Source of the DNA: Chlorobiota bacterium
GTDB taxonomy: Bacteria; Bacteroidota; Ignavibacteria; OLB7
Direction of reading: 5' to 3'
DNA: 64,000 nucleotides
Assembly: GCA_028287785.1 (NCBI GenBank)
Contig: JAQBOZ010000001.1
Span: forward strand, 1-64,000
Shown: positions 1 to 7,711 of the stretch, in pieces
Layout: each line of letters opens with the position of its first letter
Position numbering within the stretch: the stretch's first letter is position 1
Made by a program: the position numbers and the translations under genes
Notes under the pieces: model-generated
Database searches by the model: none
What the model was told of the DNA's origin: nothing
What the model saw: only the letters and a program-made list of their open reading frames with translations

Positions 1-161
1 ATGGGTCCGGTCGTCTGGTGAAGGTTCTGGCTGCGGGGATGCGGGACTCGGGCGAGCAGGTGATCCAGGTGAACGTGAGCGAGTTGGCGAGCGGCCTGTA
101 TCACTATCATCTGGTGGCCGGTGGTCATCATCTGGAACGGACTATGCAGGTGGTGAAGTAA
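1..161 (+). CDS. C-terminal end of a secreted protein with T9SS-type sorting domain (5' partial)
   Basis: An open frame enters from the left edge (frame 3) and stops with TAA at 159-161. The 52 visible residues have the pattern of the last strands of a type-A T9SS sorting domain: G-R-L-V-K-V-L near the start, then ASGLYHYHLVAG and a final MQVVK. In this family the domain follows the mature protein, passes through the type IX translocon and is removed or kept at the surface. The body of the protein lies outside the window, so its function cannot be named. It runs convergently into the WD40 cargo gene, with a strong hairpin between them. Confidence 0.6.
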   Translation, partial: GSGRLVKVLAAGMRDSGEQVIQVNVSELASGLYHYHLVAGGHHLERTMQVVK

Positions 162-201
162 GGGAGGAGCTGATCCTGCACTGAACAACCGGAGAAGATC
201 G

Positions 202-236
202 AAGGGGCAATCCGCTGCAAACGCGGGTTGCCCCTT
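202..236. terminator. Bidirectional hairpin terminator
   Basis: A 14-bp stem (202-215 with 223-236, one G-T wobble) encloses a 7-nt loop and ends in CCCCTTTG. It lies between two convergent genes, so it probably ends both. The U-tract is short on either side. Confidence 0.75.
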
Positions 237-293
237 TGTCATAGTGAAATCGTTGTCGTCGCTTTTCCACGTGGATACGCAGGTGAGGCCGGG

Positions 294-1643
294 TTATCTC
301 GTGATCGCAATCGCCCTGTTGGTGATCCCGTCCGGCGACTGAATCGAGCATACATAGGAGCCGGAGGGGATATCCCCAAGCTCGACATCGAAATGATGAT
401 CACCCGGCGCCACATCCTCCCGCACCACCGTCCGCACCCTGTTTCCGAGAAGATCGGTGATCGCGATCGTCAGCAGGCCATGACCGCTGGTCGAGCAGTC
501 GATCGCCATCCGTTGCGATGAGGGATTCGGATGGATATTGACGTTGCGCCAGCCCGCCGATTCGGGGAGGATTTCCGATGATGAGACGGTCCAGATTTTC
601 GCCGTCTCGTCAAGGCTGGCGGTGACGACATGCGAGCCGTTCTTATCGAACATGGCGGTGTAGACGAACCCGTTATGCCCCTTCAACACGTTCATCAGGG
701 TTCCCTGCCCCACATCCCAGATTCTTGCCGTGCTGTCGAAGCTGGCCGAGGCCAGACGCGATCCATCGTTGTTGAACGCGACCGAGAAGATCGCTCCATT
801 GTGGCCGGCAAGGGTGTGGAGCAGGGCGCCGCTTCCCGCATTCCATATCCTTGCAACGCTGTCGAATCCGGCGGTAGCCACAAGCGCGCCATCCGGTGAG
901 AAGACCGGGCTGTTCACGCGGTCGCTATGGTTCAGCGTATGCACCAGGCTGCCGGATGACGTGTTCCAGATCCTTGCGGTGCGATCGAAGCTGCTCGTTA
1001 CCACAAACTGCCCGTCGGGGCTGAAGGCCACGTCCGTGACGCGGTCGGTGTGACCGCTGAGCGTATGCAGGAGCGCGCCCGATGCGGCGTCCCAGATTTT
1101 CGCCGTGCTGTCCAGGCTGGTCGTGATGATCTGCGTGCCTGATGGATTGTAGATCGCAGTAAACAGATCCCCGGTATGTCCGGTGAGCGTGGTGACAAGC
1201 GCCCCGGTGTTCGCGTCCCAGATTCTCGCGGTGTTATCAAATGCCGCGGTTACAACGTTCGCGCCGTTGGGACTGAACGCGGCCCAGCGGACGCGATCGG
1301 TGTGGCCGGAGAGCGTGTGCAGAAGCGCGCCGGTGCCGGCGTCCCAGATCCTTGCGGTGTTATCGAACCCGACCGTCACCACGCGCGCGCCGTCGGCGCT
1401 GAACTGCGCCTCGGTAATCCGGTCGGTATGTCCGCGGAGCGTGTGCAGAAGCGTGCCGGTGCCGGCGTCCCAGATCCTTGCGGTGCTGTCGAAGCTGGAG
1501 GTCACCACCTGCGTGCCGGCGGGATTGTAGTAGGCGGTGACAAGCCTGCTCGTATGTCCCGAGAGGGTGATCTGCGAGAGGGATGCGGTATGAACGGCGC
1601 AGAACGCGAGGAGTGTGGATAGGTAGAAAAAACGGGCGCGCAT
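294..1643 (-). CDS. Secreted WD40-repeat beta-propeller protein with T9SS sorting domain
   Basis: This 449-aa protein begins with a signal peptide (about residues 1-24, ending S-L-S-Q). Eight consecutive WD40 units of about 40 residues follow, each with a GH dipeptide, a D-x-T-A-(R/K)-I-W ending and the recurrent phrase GALLHTL. The last 90 residues form a T9SS type-A sorting domain that includes NIHPNPSS and IPSGSYVCSI. I chose the ATG at 1643 because GGAGGAA precedes it by 6-7 nt and it starts directly at the signal peptide; a longer frame to 1778 has neither. Extracellular WD40 propellers are scaffolds for binding, and no enzymatic residues are seen. The repeats are unusually alike, which suggests recent internal duplication. 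The partner or ligand is unknown. Confidence 0.85.
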   Translation of the reverse strand: MRARFFYLSTLLAFCAVHTASLSQITLSGHTSRLVTAYYNPAGTQVVTSSFDSTARIWDAGTGTLLHTLRGHTDRITEAQFSADGARVVTVGFDNTARIWDAGTGALLHTLSGHTDRVRWAAFSPNGANVVTAAFDNTARIWDANTGALVTTLTGHTGDLFTAIYNPSGTQIITTSLDSTAKIWDAASGALLHTLSGHTDRVTDVAFSPDGQFVVTSSFDRTARIWNTSSGSLVHTLNHSDRVNSPVFSPDGALVATAGFDSVARIWNAGSGALLHTLAGHNGAIFSVAFNNDGSRLASASFDSTARIWDVGQGTLMNVLKGHNGFVYTAMFDKNGSHVVTASLDETAKIWTVSSSEILPESAGWRNVNIHPNPSSQRMAIDCSTSGHGLLTIAITDLLGNRVRTVVREDVAPGDHHFDVELGDIPSGSYVCSIQSPDGITNRAIAITR

Positions 1644-1833
1644 AGAGTATTCCTCCGGCTGATGATTGTTGGGAACGATATCGAAGGGATGAACACAACG
1701 CGCCGTCCAGCGCAGTCTTTTCAGGGATGCGTGGAGAGTGCGCGATATGCAGGCTTCAGGAAACCTGAATCGCTCCAATGAAGTAGTCTATCGGGAAATA
1801 TACGGGAGGATGGGGATCTCTGAACGCACTACC

Positions 1834-2151
1834 CTCCGGTCGGTAGCGACTCAGGTTAAATCTACTCTTCCGTCTGCTGAACAATCATCGATCGGCGATC
1901 CCTTCTTCACTCTTCAAGCTCCAGAGGAGCGCGCCGGTTGTAGCAACGATGCTCCCATCTTCTCGCTCAAGCTCCGTCGGAGCGAACCATCCGTGCCAAA
2001 TGGTACGCTCCGATGGAGCTTGAGATCATCGAAGACGTGGCATGACTATAACCGGTACGCCCCGATGGGGCTGGAAGGAGAGATGCCGGATGCCCTCGAT
2101 GAGTCCGAACAACATGAACTCTATCCCAAGCTGAGTCACTACCCTCCGGTC
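1834..2151. mobile_element. Foldback (MITE-like) element, copy A, with target-site duplication
   Basis: The core at 1842-2143 (302 bp) ends in inverted repeats GGTAGCGACTCAGGTT and AAGCTGAGTCACTACC. An identical 8-bp CTCCGGTC flanks it at 1834-1841 and 2144-2151, as expected of a target-site duplication. The identity extends further, because an 18-bp direct repeat occupies 1827-1844 and 2137-2154. The interior contains inverted motifs such as GCTCCGATGGAGC and GCCCCGATGGGGC and carries no credible gene. A homologous copy lies at 18151-18458 and a single arm at 21038-21108. The remaining spacer at 1644-1833 should hold the promoter of the WD40 gene, but I see no clear hexamers in it. Confidence 0.75.
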
Positions 2152-3227
2152 GGTCGATCATGGGAGGTGGGGAGGCAGTCCGCGAAGAGGCCCATCTGCC
2201 CGCCGATTCCCGGTCGCCGGAAGTTCTCGGTGCTCAGGGCAATCCCCTCGCGATTCAGCCCCAGGCGCCGTGCGGTCAGCTTGAAGAAATGGGAGATCAT
2301 CCGCGCGCGCGCCCCGTTTCCCCCCATCCGGTCGCCAAATTCCGCCAGGTTCAGTTTGCCGTCGCGCATATCCTCCAGCGCATGCTGCACCTTGAGCGCG
2401 CGTCCGGGTTCCTCCCGCTCCAGCCAGTCCAGAAAGATCGGACGGACGGCGAGCGGCAGCCGGAGCATCGTAAAGAAGGCGTTGCGTGCTCCCGCATCGA
2501 CGGCGGCGTTCAGCAGCGCGGGGATCTCCTTATCGGTAAGGCCGGGGATGAGCGGGGCCATCATCACACCGACCGGAATGCCGGCCCCGGAAAGCCTGCG
2601 TATCGCCTCCAGCCTCAGCTCCGGGGTGGATGTGCGCGGCTCCAGACGGCGCGCCAGATCGCGATCGAGCGTGGTGATGGAGAGAAAGACCATGGCGCAG
2701 CGATGGCGCGCCAGCTCCGCCAGCAGATCGATATCCCGAAGGACAAGGGCGTTCTTGGTGATGATGCCGATCGGGTTGCGGAACTCCAGCATCGTTTCCA
2801 GAATCTCCCGCGTAATCCCGAACCGTCGCTCCGCCGGCTGATACGGATCGGTGACGCCGCTCATCGATACCACTGTCGGTTTCCACGAACGCTTCATCAT
2901 CGCCTCCCGCGCAAGCCGCGCCGCGTCCCGCTTTACCACGATTTTCGTTTCGAAATCGAGGCCGGCGTTGAAGCCGAGATATTCATGAGTGGGGCGGGCG
3001 TAGCAGTAGGCGCAGCCATGCTCGCAGCCGCGGTACGGGTTGATTGAATGGGTGAACGGGATATCGGGGCTGCTGTTGGTGGCGAATGCCGACCGGGAAT
3101 GATCGTCGATAAACTGCGTCCGGGGGTCCGGCTCCTCCGTGAAGCTCTCCCAGCCATCATCGAATCGCTCGCTTGTTCGCGGGGTAAAGCGATTCCCCGT
3201 ATCGAGATGTGTCCCGCGTTTCGCCAC
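2139..3227 (-). CDS. PA0069-family radical SAM protein (SplB-like)
   Basis: This 362-aa protein has the radical SAM cluster CEHGCAYC (Cys68, Cys72, Cys75), which binds the [4Fe-4S] cluster that cleaves S-adenosylmethionine. The preceding NPYRGCEH, the following ARPTHEYLG and the later KTEIVVKRDA-like stretch are typical of the PA0069 family, related to spore photoproduct lyase-type proteins. The substrate of that family is not established. I chose the GTG at 3227, which has GGAGAAGGGA upstream and gives the family's usual KRGTHL start; a longer frame to 3695 runs back through the divergent M61 gene. The last residues and the stop codon lie in foldback element copy A and its 8-bp duplication, so the original 3' end was altered by the insertion. 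Confidence 0.85.
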   Translation of the reverse strand: MAKRGTHLDTGNRFTPRTSERFDDGWESFTEEPDPRTQFIDDHSRSAFATNSSPDIPFTHSINPYRGCEHGCAYCYARPTHEYLGFNAGLDFETKIVVKRDAARLAREAMMKRSWKPTVVSMSGVTDPYQPAERRFGITREILETMLEFRNPIGIITKNALVLRDIDLLAELARHRCAMVFLSITTLDRDLARRLEPRTSTPELRLEAIRRLSGAGIPVGVMMAPLIPGLTDKEIPALLNAAVDAGARNAFFTMLRLPLAVRPIFLDWLEREEPGRALKVQHALEDMRDGKLNLAEFGDRMGGNGARARMISHFFKLTARRLGLNREGIALSTENFRRPGIGGQMGLFADCLPTSHDRPTGG

Positions 3228-3377
3228 TGTTCCCTTCTCCGTCCTGTGAAGCAAAAATATAGTGATGGTCTGCCGCGAATTTACATCGCCGAATCGGAAC
3301 GGGGATATAAATTTCCGTTTCAGCGACTCCCGAACGCTCACGAGGCCGGCCGGCCTCCCGATCAAATTTCCTTGCAG

Positions 3378-5252
3378 ATGCTCCATTACACACTTGGCCT
3401 CGACAATCCCTCCCGCCATCTCTTCTCGGTGGAGATCACGGTTCCAACCGGCGGCGAATCCCACGTCATCATAGCCTTTCCCGCGTGGTCGCCGGGGCGA
3501 TATTACATCTACGATTTCGCGCGCAACGTCCAGGAGCTTGCCGCCCGCGGCAAGGGGGGACGGGGGCTGGATGTGGAGAAGATCACCAAGGGGAGCTGGC
3601 GGGTGGAATGCGCTGGCGAGGAGTCGATCACCATTGCCTACAGGATGTTCGGCGACACGCTCAGCGGCACATTCTCGCAGCTCGATGACCGCCACGCATC
3701 GATCAACGGATCATCGGTCTTCGGCTATATCGAGGGTCGCCAGATGGAGCCGATCGAGCTGGAGATCATCGCCCCGGAGGGGTGGCGGGCATATACGGCG
3801 CTCAAACGGAAGCGACGGGGCGGGCGGGCGATGTTTGCCGCGGCCAATTACGATCTCCTCATCGATTCCCCGATCGAGGTGGGAACGCCCATGGCGCGCC
3901 GGTTCGCGCTGGAGGGGGTGGATTATCATGTGATCATCGATATCGCCGGCGGCGAGGGAGTGCGGCGGAGTGCCGAGCTGCGGGAGAAGCTGGACCGTTA
4001 CGTGGCCGATGTGGAGAAGGTGGTTCGCGCCTATACCACCACATTCGGGACGCCCGAGTTTCCTGAATACTACTTCCTGGTGAACATCGATCCGTTTGCC
4101 GCGAACGGCGACGGAATGGAGCATCTCACCTCCACGCGCCTTGTGCTGAACGGCTATCCGACAAACCAGGACCAGTACGACGCGCTGGTTGGTGTAACAT
4201 CCCACGAGTTCTTTCATATCTGGAATGTGAAGCGTCTCCGTCCCGCCGAGCTGGGACCGTTCGATTACTCCCGCGAGCTTCACACAACGCTCCTCTGGTT
4301 TGCCGAAGGGTTTACGCAGTACTACGGACATCTGATGCTCCGCCGCGCGGGCGTCTGGGATGACAGGCAGTTCTACAAGGAGATGGTCTCGGAGATCAAC
4401 ACGGTCGATCGATCACCGGGACGCTTCCATCGCAATCTCCGGGCGTCGAGCTTCGACACCTGGAATGCCGTGGGAGCCCGCAGCCCGATGGGGCTGGTGA
4501 GCAATTTCAAGAACACATACGTCAATTATTATTTCAAGGGGGCAGTTCTTGGCCTCCTTCTCGATCTCGAACTCCGGGAACGAACCGGCGGCCGGAAATC
4601 GCTCGACGATCTGATCCGGGATCTCTACCGCACCAGCTATGCGGAGGCCGGAAACGAGGGATATTTCCTTCGCGGCAGCGGTTTTTCGGAGCGGGATGTC
4701 TGCGATGCGGCCGAACGGGTCGGGGGAACCGATGCCCGGCGATTTCTTGAGCAGGCCATTACCAGTGTCGATGAGATCGATTATCGAAGCCATCTCCGCT
4801 ACGTGGGGCTGGAGCTGCTGCGGGGGCCGAAAAAAGGAAAGGATTCGGTGGATGAGGCCCGCCCGCAGATCTTCACGGGGATCATTCCTGCGGAACGCCG
4901 TGAACGTGGCGACGCGGAGTTCGTCACGGTGCTGAATGTTCTGGATGGCTCGCCGGCGGATCGCGCCGGGATCAGCGCCGGCGATCTGATCATCGCGATC
5001 GATGGAGAGCGGACAAACGGCGGCGGCTGGGAGAGCGTGATGGGGATGAAACGTCCGGGAGAAGTGATGGAAATCACGCTGTTCCGCGGGTCGCGTCTCC
5101 TTACGTTCCGGCTGGCGACCGAGGAACGGGACACGAGGGCATACAGGTTCGAGGTGATCGAGCCGGACACCCCGGTCCAGCGCCGCGCCAGAAAAAAATG
5201 GTTGCAGGGGGAGCGCTCCACGGCGGCGCGCTCTGAGAAATCCCACGGATAG
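3378..5252 (+). CDS. M61 family glycyl aminopeptidase with C-terminal PDZ domain
   Basis: This 624-aa protein matches the M61 layout: an N-terminal beta domain (GLDNPSRHLF, PAWSPGRYYIYDFARN), then a thermolysin-like domain, then a PDZ domain. The zinc motif is HEFFH (His276, Glu277, His280), followed by the family signature WNVKRLRP. The third ligand is in LLWFAEGFTQYYG (Glu310). The PDZ domain occupies about residues 505-590 (VTVLNVLDGSPADRAGISAGD). Family members remove N-terminal glycine or alanine. I see no convincing signal peptide, so a cytoplasmic location is likely. I chose the ATG at 3378 because the family sequence begins there; the frame upstream to 3048 overlaps the divergent radical SAM gene. 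Confidence 0.9.
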   Translation: MLHYTLGLDNPSRHLFSVEITVPTGGESHVIIAFPAWSPGRYYIYDFARNVQELAARGKGGRGLDVEKITKGSWRVECAGEESITIAYRMFGDTLSGTFSQLDDRHASINGSSVFGYIEGRQMEPIELEIIAPEGWRAYTALKRKRRGGRAMFAAANYDLLIDSPIEVGTPMARRFALEGVDYHVIIDIAGGEGVRRSAELREKLDRYVADVEKVVRAYTTTFGTPEFPEYYFLVNIDPFAANGDGMEHLTSTRLVLNGYPTNQDQYDALVGVTSHEFFHIWNVKRLRPAELGPFDYSRELHTTLLWFAEGFTQYYGHLMLRRAGVWDDRQFYKEMVSEINTVDRSPGRFHRNLRASSFDTWNAVGARSPMGLVSNFKNTYVNYYFKGAVLGLLLDLELRERTGGRKSLDDLIRDLYRTSYAEAGNEGYFLRGSGFSERDVCDAAERVGGTDARRFLEQAITSVDEIDYRSHLRYVGLELLRGPKKGKDSVDEARPQIFTGIIPAERRERGDAEFVTVLNVLDGSPADRAGISAGDLIIAIDGERTNGGGWESVMGMKRPGEVMEITLFRGSRLLTFRLATEERDTRAYRFEVIEPDTPVQRRARKKWLQGERSTAARSEKSHG

Positions 5253-5527
5253 TGGTAAGTTGCCCGGCCCTGCTCAATACTCCCCCGCTCCCGCCGAGCC
5301 GTCCGGCATGGACGTTCGGCTGTATGGTCAATAGCGACGGCGCGACAACGTGGATCGGCGGACAATCTTCTCACGTCTGATCCTTCATGTAAGCGCTCGA
5401 ATCCGGAACACTTCCCGTATCGTTCAGCCAGTTGGCCGTGGAGCACCCCTGCTCTCCCGCGTGATGACTGTCGATTCCTTTCCCGTTGACTCGTTTTTTC
5501 AACTGTGTATCAGGAGTAACACCCCGT

Positions 5528-7252
5528 ATGCATCGGTTCCTCTATCGATTTGTCGCCTTTACCGCTTTTTTCGCCGTTCTGGGAACGGTGGTTCATGCTC
5601 AGACGCAGATTTCCGATGACCGGGATAATACGGATGGGGTTGCCGGAACGTGTGGAATGATGAGGTTCTCGGAGATCGATCCCCGGCAGGCGCTCGCGGC
5701 AACCGCCAGGAATAACCCGGATCTGTACCGGAATATGATGGCTCGCGCCAGGAGCGGCAATGACCGGTCGGTGGCATCGGGACAGACGATGGTGTTCTAC
5801 ACGCTGAACAGAAGCACCAATCAGTTCGATGCCGTAACCGCGACTCTCGTCTACGACGGGCATCTTGCGCGGATCTGGGTGGATCAGGTCGATTCCAGCC
5901 GGGTGAAGCCGGCCACGGTTGCGGCGCTGGCGAAGGGACTGGATTCAGCAACGGGGAGCAAATCGAGAAATCCGGCAAAGGGAATCATCGATAACGATAT
6001 CGAGGTGTACGGCGAGACCCCGAAGGACTACGAGGTGGACGGCAAGACCGATTTCCTTCTCACCGATATCAAGGACGGCATGTCCGGCGGGGGATATATC
6101 GCCGGCTACTTCTCCCCATACGATCAGGGGAGCGAATCGGGATCGAACGAGCGGAATATCCTCTATATCGACTCGCACGAGGGGCTCCAGGGGGGCGTTT
6201 CCTCCCTTCTCGCGACGATCGCGCATGAGTTTCAGCACCTGATCCATTACGGACGGAATCCATACAGCGAGGTGATGTTCAACGAGGGATGCAGCGAAGT
6301 TGCCACCGTGCTCTGCGGCTACACATCCAGAAGCAACAGCAACTATCTCAGCAACACCAACGTTTCCTTCCTCTACTGGAACTACGACAACGGCACCAAG
6401 CTCCTCGCGGATTACGAGCGCGCCCTCACCTTCATGTACTATATGAAGGAACAGTACGGCGAGCCGTTCCTGAACAGCTTTGTGGGGACTGAGTCGAATG
6501 GTTTTACCCGTATCAACGATGCGCTGAAGGCGATCGGCAAGTCCCCGGACTGGCAGGGAACGTTGAAAAGCTTCTCGGTCGCCAACTATGTCCTGAAGGA
6601 TTTCTCCGACTCCCGCTACGTTTATGTCAACAGGCTTTCCAACACGATCGCGAAGGCGGCCACCACATACGATACGGCGTTCGCGTCGTCGGGATCGGTG
6701 TCGGTGCAGCCATATGCGTCGAGCTACATTCAGTATAAGAACCCCGGAGGGCTGAAGGTCAGGTTCAAGAGCTCCGGCACCTATGGCATCAACGCCATTC
6801 TCTACAAGGGAAGCATCGCCGTCGACGTGCGGGAGTTGAAGAACAACACCGATTATTCCTTCAGCGAGAAAGGGCTGTTCGACCGGATCGTCTTTGCAGT
6901 GGTGAACCTGGGAAACAATGCCCAGAGCATCACCTGGACCGCCGAGCATATCGCGCTTGGCGTGGATGATGCCGTCAGCCAGGCGAGCGGCGTGGCTGTT
7001 ACGTCGATCGCCCCGACCCCCACCTCCGGCCATGCAAGCGTCGCGTTCGAGAGCACCGGTTCGGCTCCGGTTACTCTCCAGTTGTTCAACACGAACGGTG
7101 AACTGGTCCGCAACCTGATCGATGCCGAACGCTACGAGAGCGGCACGCATCAGATCGGCGTTGAAACCGGCGGCCTTTCCAACGGTGTGTACGTGGTTCG
7201 TCTTGTTCAGGGCGATCGCACGGCAAGCCGCGTGATGGTTGTGGTGCGATAG
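5528..7252 (+). CDS. Secreted HExxH metallopeptidase with T9SS sorting domain (first of tandem pair)
   Basis: This 574-aa protein has a signal peptide ending VVHAQ and a zinc motif HEFQHLIHY (His233, Glu234, His237). About 15 residues later comes FNEGCSE, whose Glu253 or Glu257 can be the third ligand, as in gluzincins. The motif resembles M30/M6-type secreted peptidases; the family assignment is tentative. The C-terminal 85 residues form a T9SS sorting domain (SIAPTPTSGHASVAFES and SNGVYVVRLVQGD). I chose the ATG at 5528 because AGGAG lies upstream and the signal peptide starts there. The next gene is a close paralog in the same order, so this is a tandem duplication. The likely role is digestion of extracellular protein. 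Confidence 0.85.
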   Translation: MHRFLYRFVAFTAFFAVLGTVVHAQTQISDDRDNTDGVAGTCGMMRFSEIDPRQALAATARNNPDLYRNMMARARSGNDRSVASGQTMVFYTLNRSTNQFDAVTATLVYDGHLARIWVDQVDSSRVKPATVAALAKGLDSATGSKSRNPAKGIIDNDIEVYGETPKDYEVDGKTDFLLTDIKDGMSGGGYIAGYFSPYDQGSESGSNERNILYIDSHEGLQGGVSSLLATIAHEFQHLIHYGRNPYSEVMFNEGCSEVATVLCGYTSRSNSNYLSNTNVSFLYWNYDNGTKLLADYERALTFMYYMKEQYGEPFLNSFVGTESNGFTRINDALKAIGKSPDWQGTLKSFSVANYVLKDFSDSRYVYVNRLSNTIAKAATTYDTAFASSGSVSVQPYASSYIQYKNPGGLKVRFKSSGTYGINAILYKGSIAVDVRELKNNTDYSFSEKGLFDRIVFAVVNLGNNAQSITWTAEHIALGVDDAVSQASGVAVTSIAPTPTSGHASVAFESTGSAPVTLQLFNTNGELVRNLIDAERYESGTHQIGVETGGLSNGVYVVRLVQGDRTASRVMVVVR

Positions 7253-7711
7253 AGGCTTTCGGGCGCGAATGGTCCCGGAACCGAGGGTGGTTTTCGGAAA
7301 TTTTCAAGGATATCCTTTATGCGGTGTCAACCTGTCCGGTTGATGCCGCATGCCGGTCAAACGACTTCAGTGATATTCCCGCTCCCGTGCCGGTGTAACC
7401 AATTATCCCGACGCGGTTATGTTGAAAGCTGTGCGTGGTGGCTTGAAGTGATTATCCCGCAAACCCTCATTGCGGGATGCTCGCGCGATATCGGCTGAGC
7501 CGTTTGCCCCGGCCGCCGCCGATGCTCACGATGCGGTACAATCTCATACCTTTTCATCCTTCTTTAGAGCGCCCTGCATTCATTCTTTTCCGAGCTTGTC
7601 AGACGGTCGCGGTGGGCATTCATGGAACGTCCGGATTGCGGCCGACGTCGTTTGCGACCGATAATTTCCAACAGATTATTCTCTATAACATATTCTGGAG
7701 CAACGTACACT
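7253..7711. other. 459-bp spacer between tandem metallopeptidase genes
   Basis: No gene is supported here. A perfect 9-bp hairpin lies at 7454-7478 (ATCCCGCAA pairing with TTGCGGGAT, 7-nt loop) without a T-tract. A small inverted repeat (CAACC/CGGTTG) lies near 7330. A GGAG ribosome-binding site is present before the ATG at 7712. The promoter of the second paralog is presumably in this spacer, but I cannot place it. Confidence 0.4.

Noticed and set aside
294-1600. Possible CRISPR or tandem-repeat array seen as periodic DNA similarity
   Set aside because: The period follows the 40-residue WD40 coding unit, with changes mainly at third codon positions, and no short spacer-repeat pattern.
1738-2841. 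367-codon plus-strand frame across the foldback element and the radical SAM gene
   Set aside because: It crosses the element and the opposite coding strand and its product is low-complexity Arg/Ser-rich.
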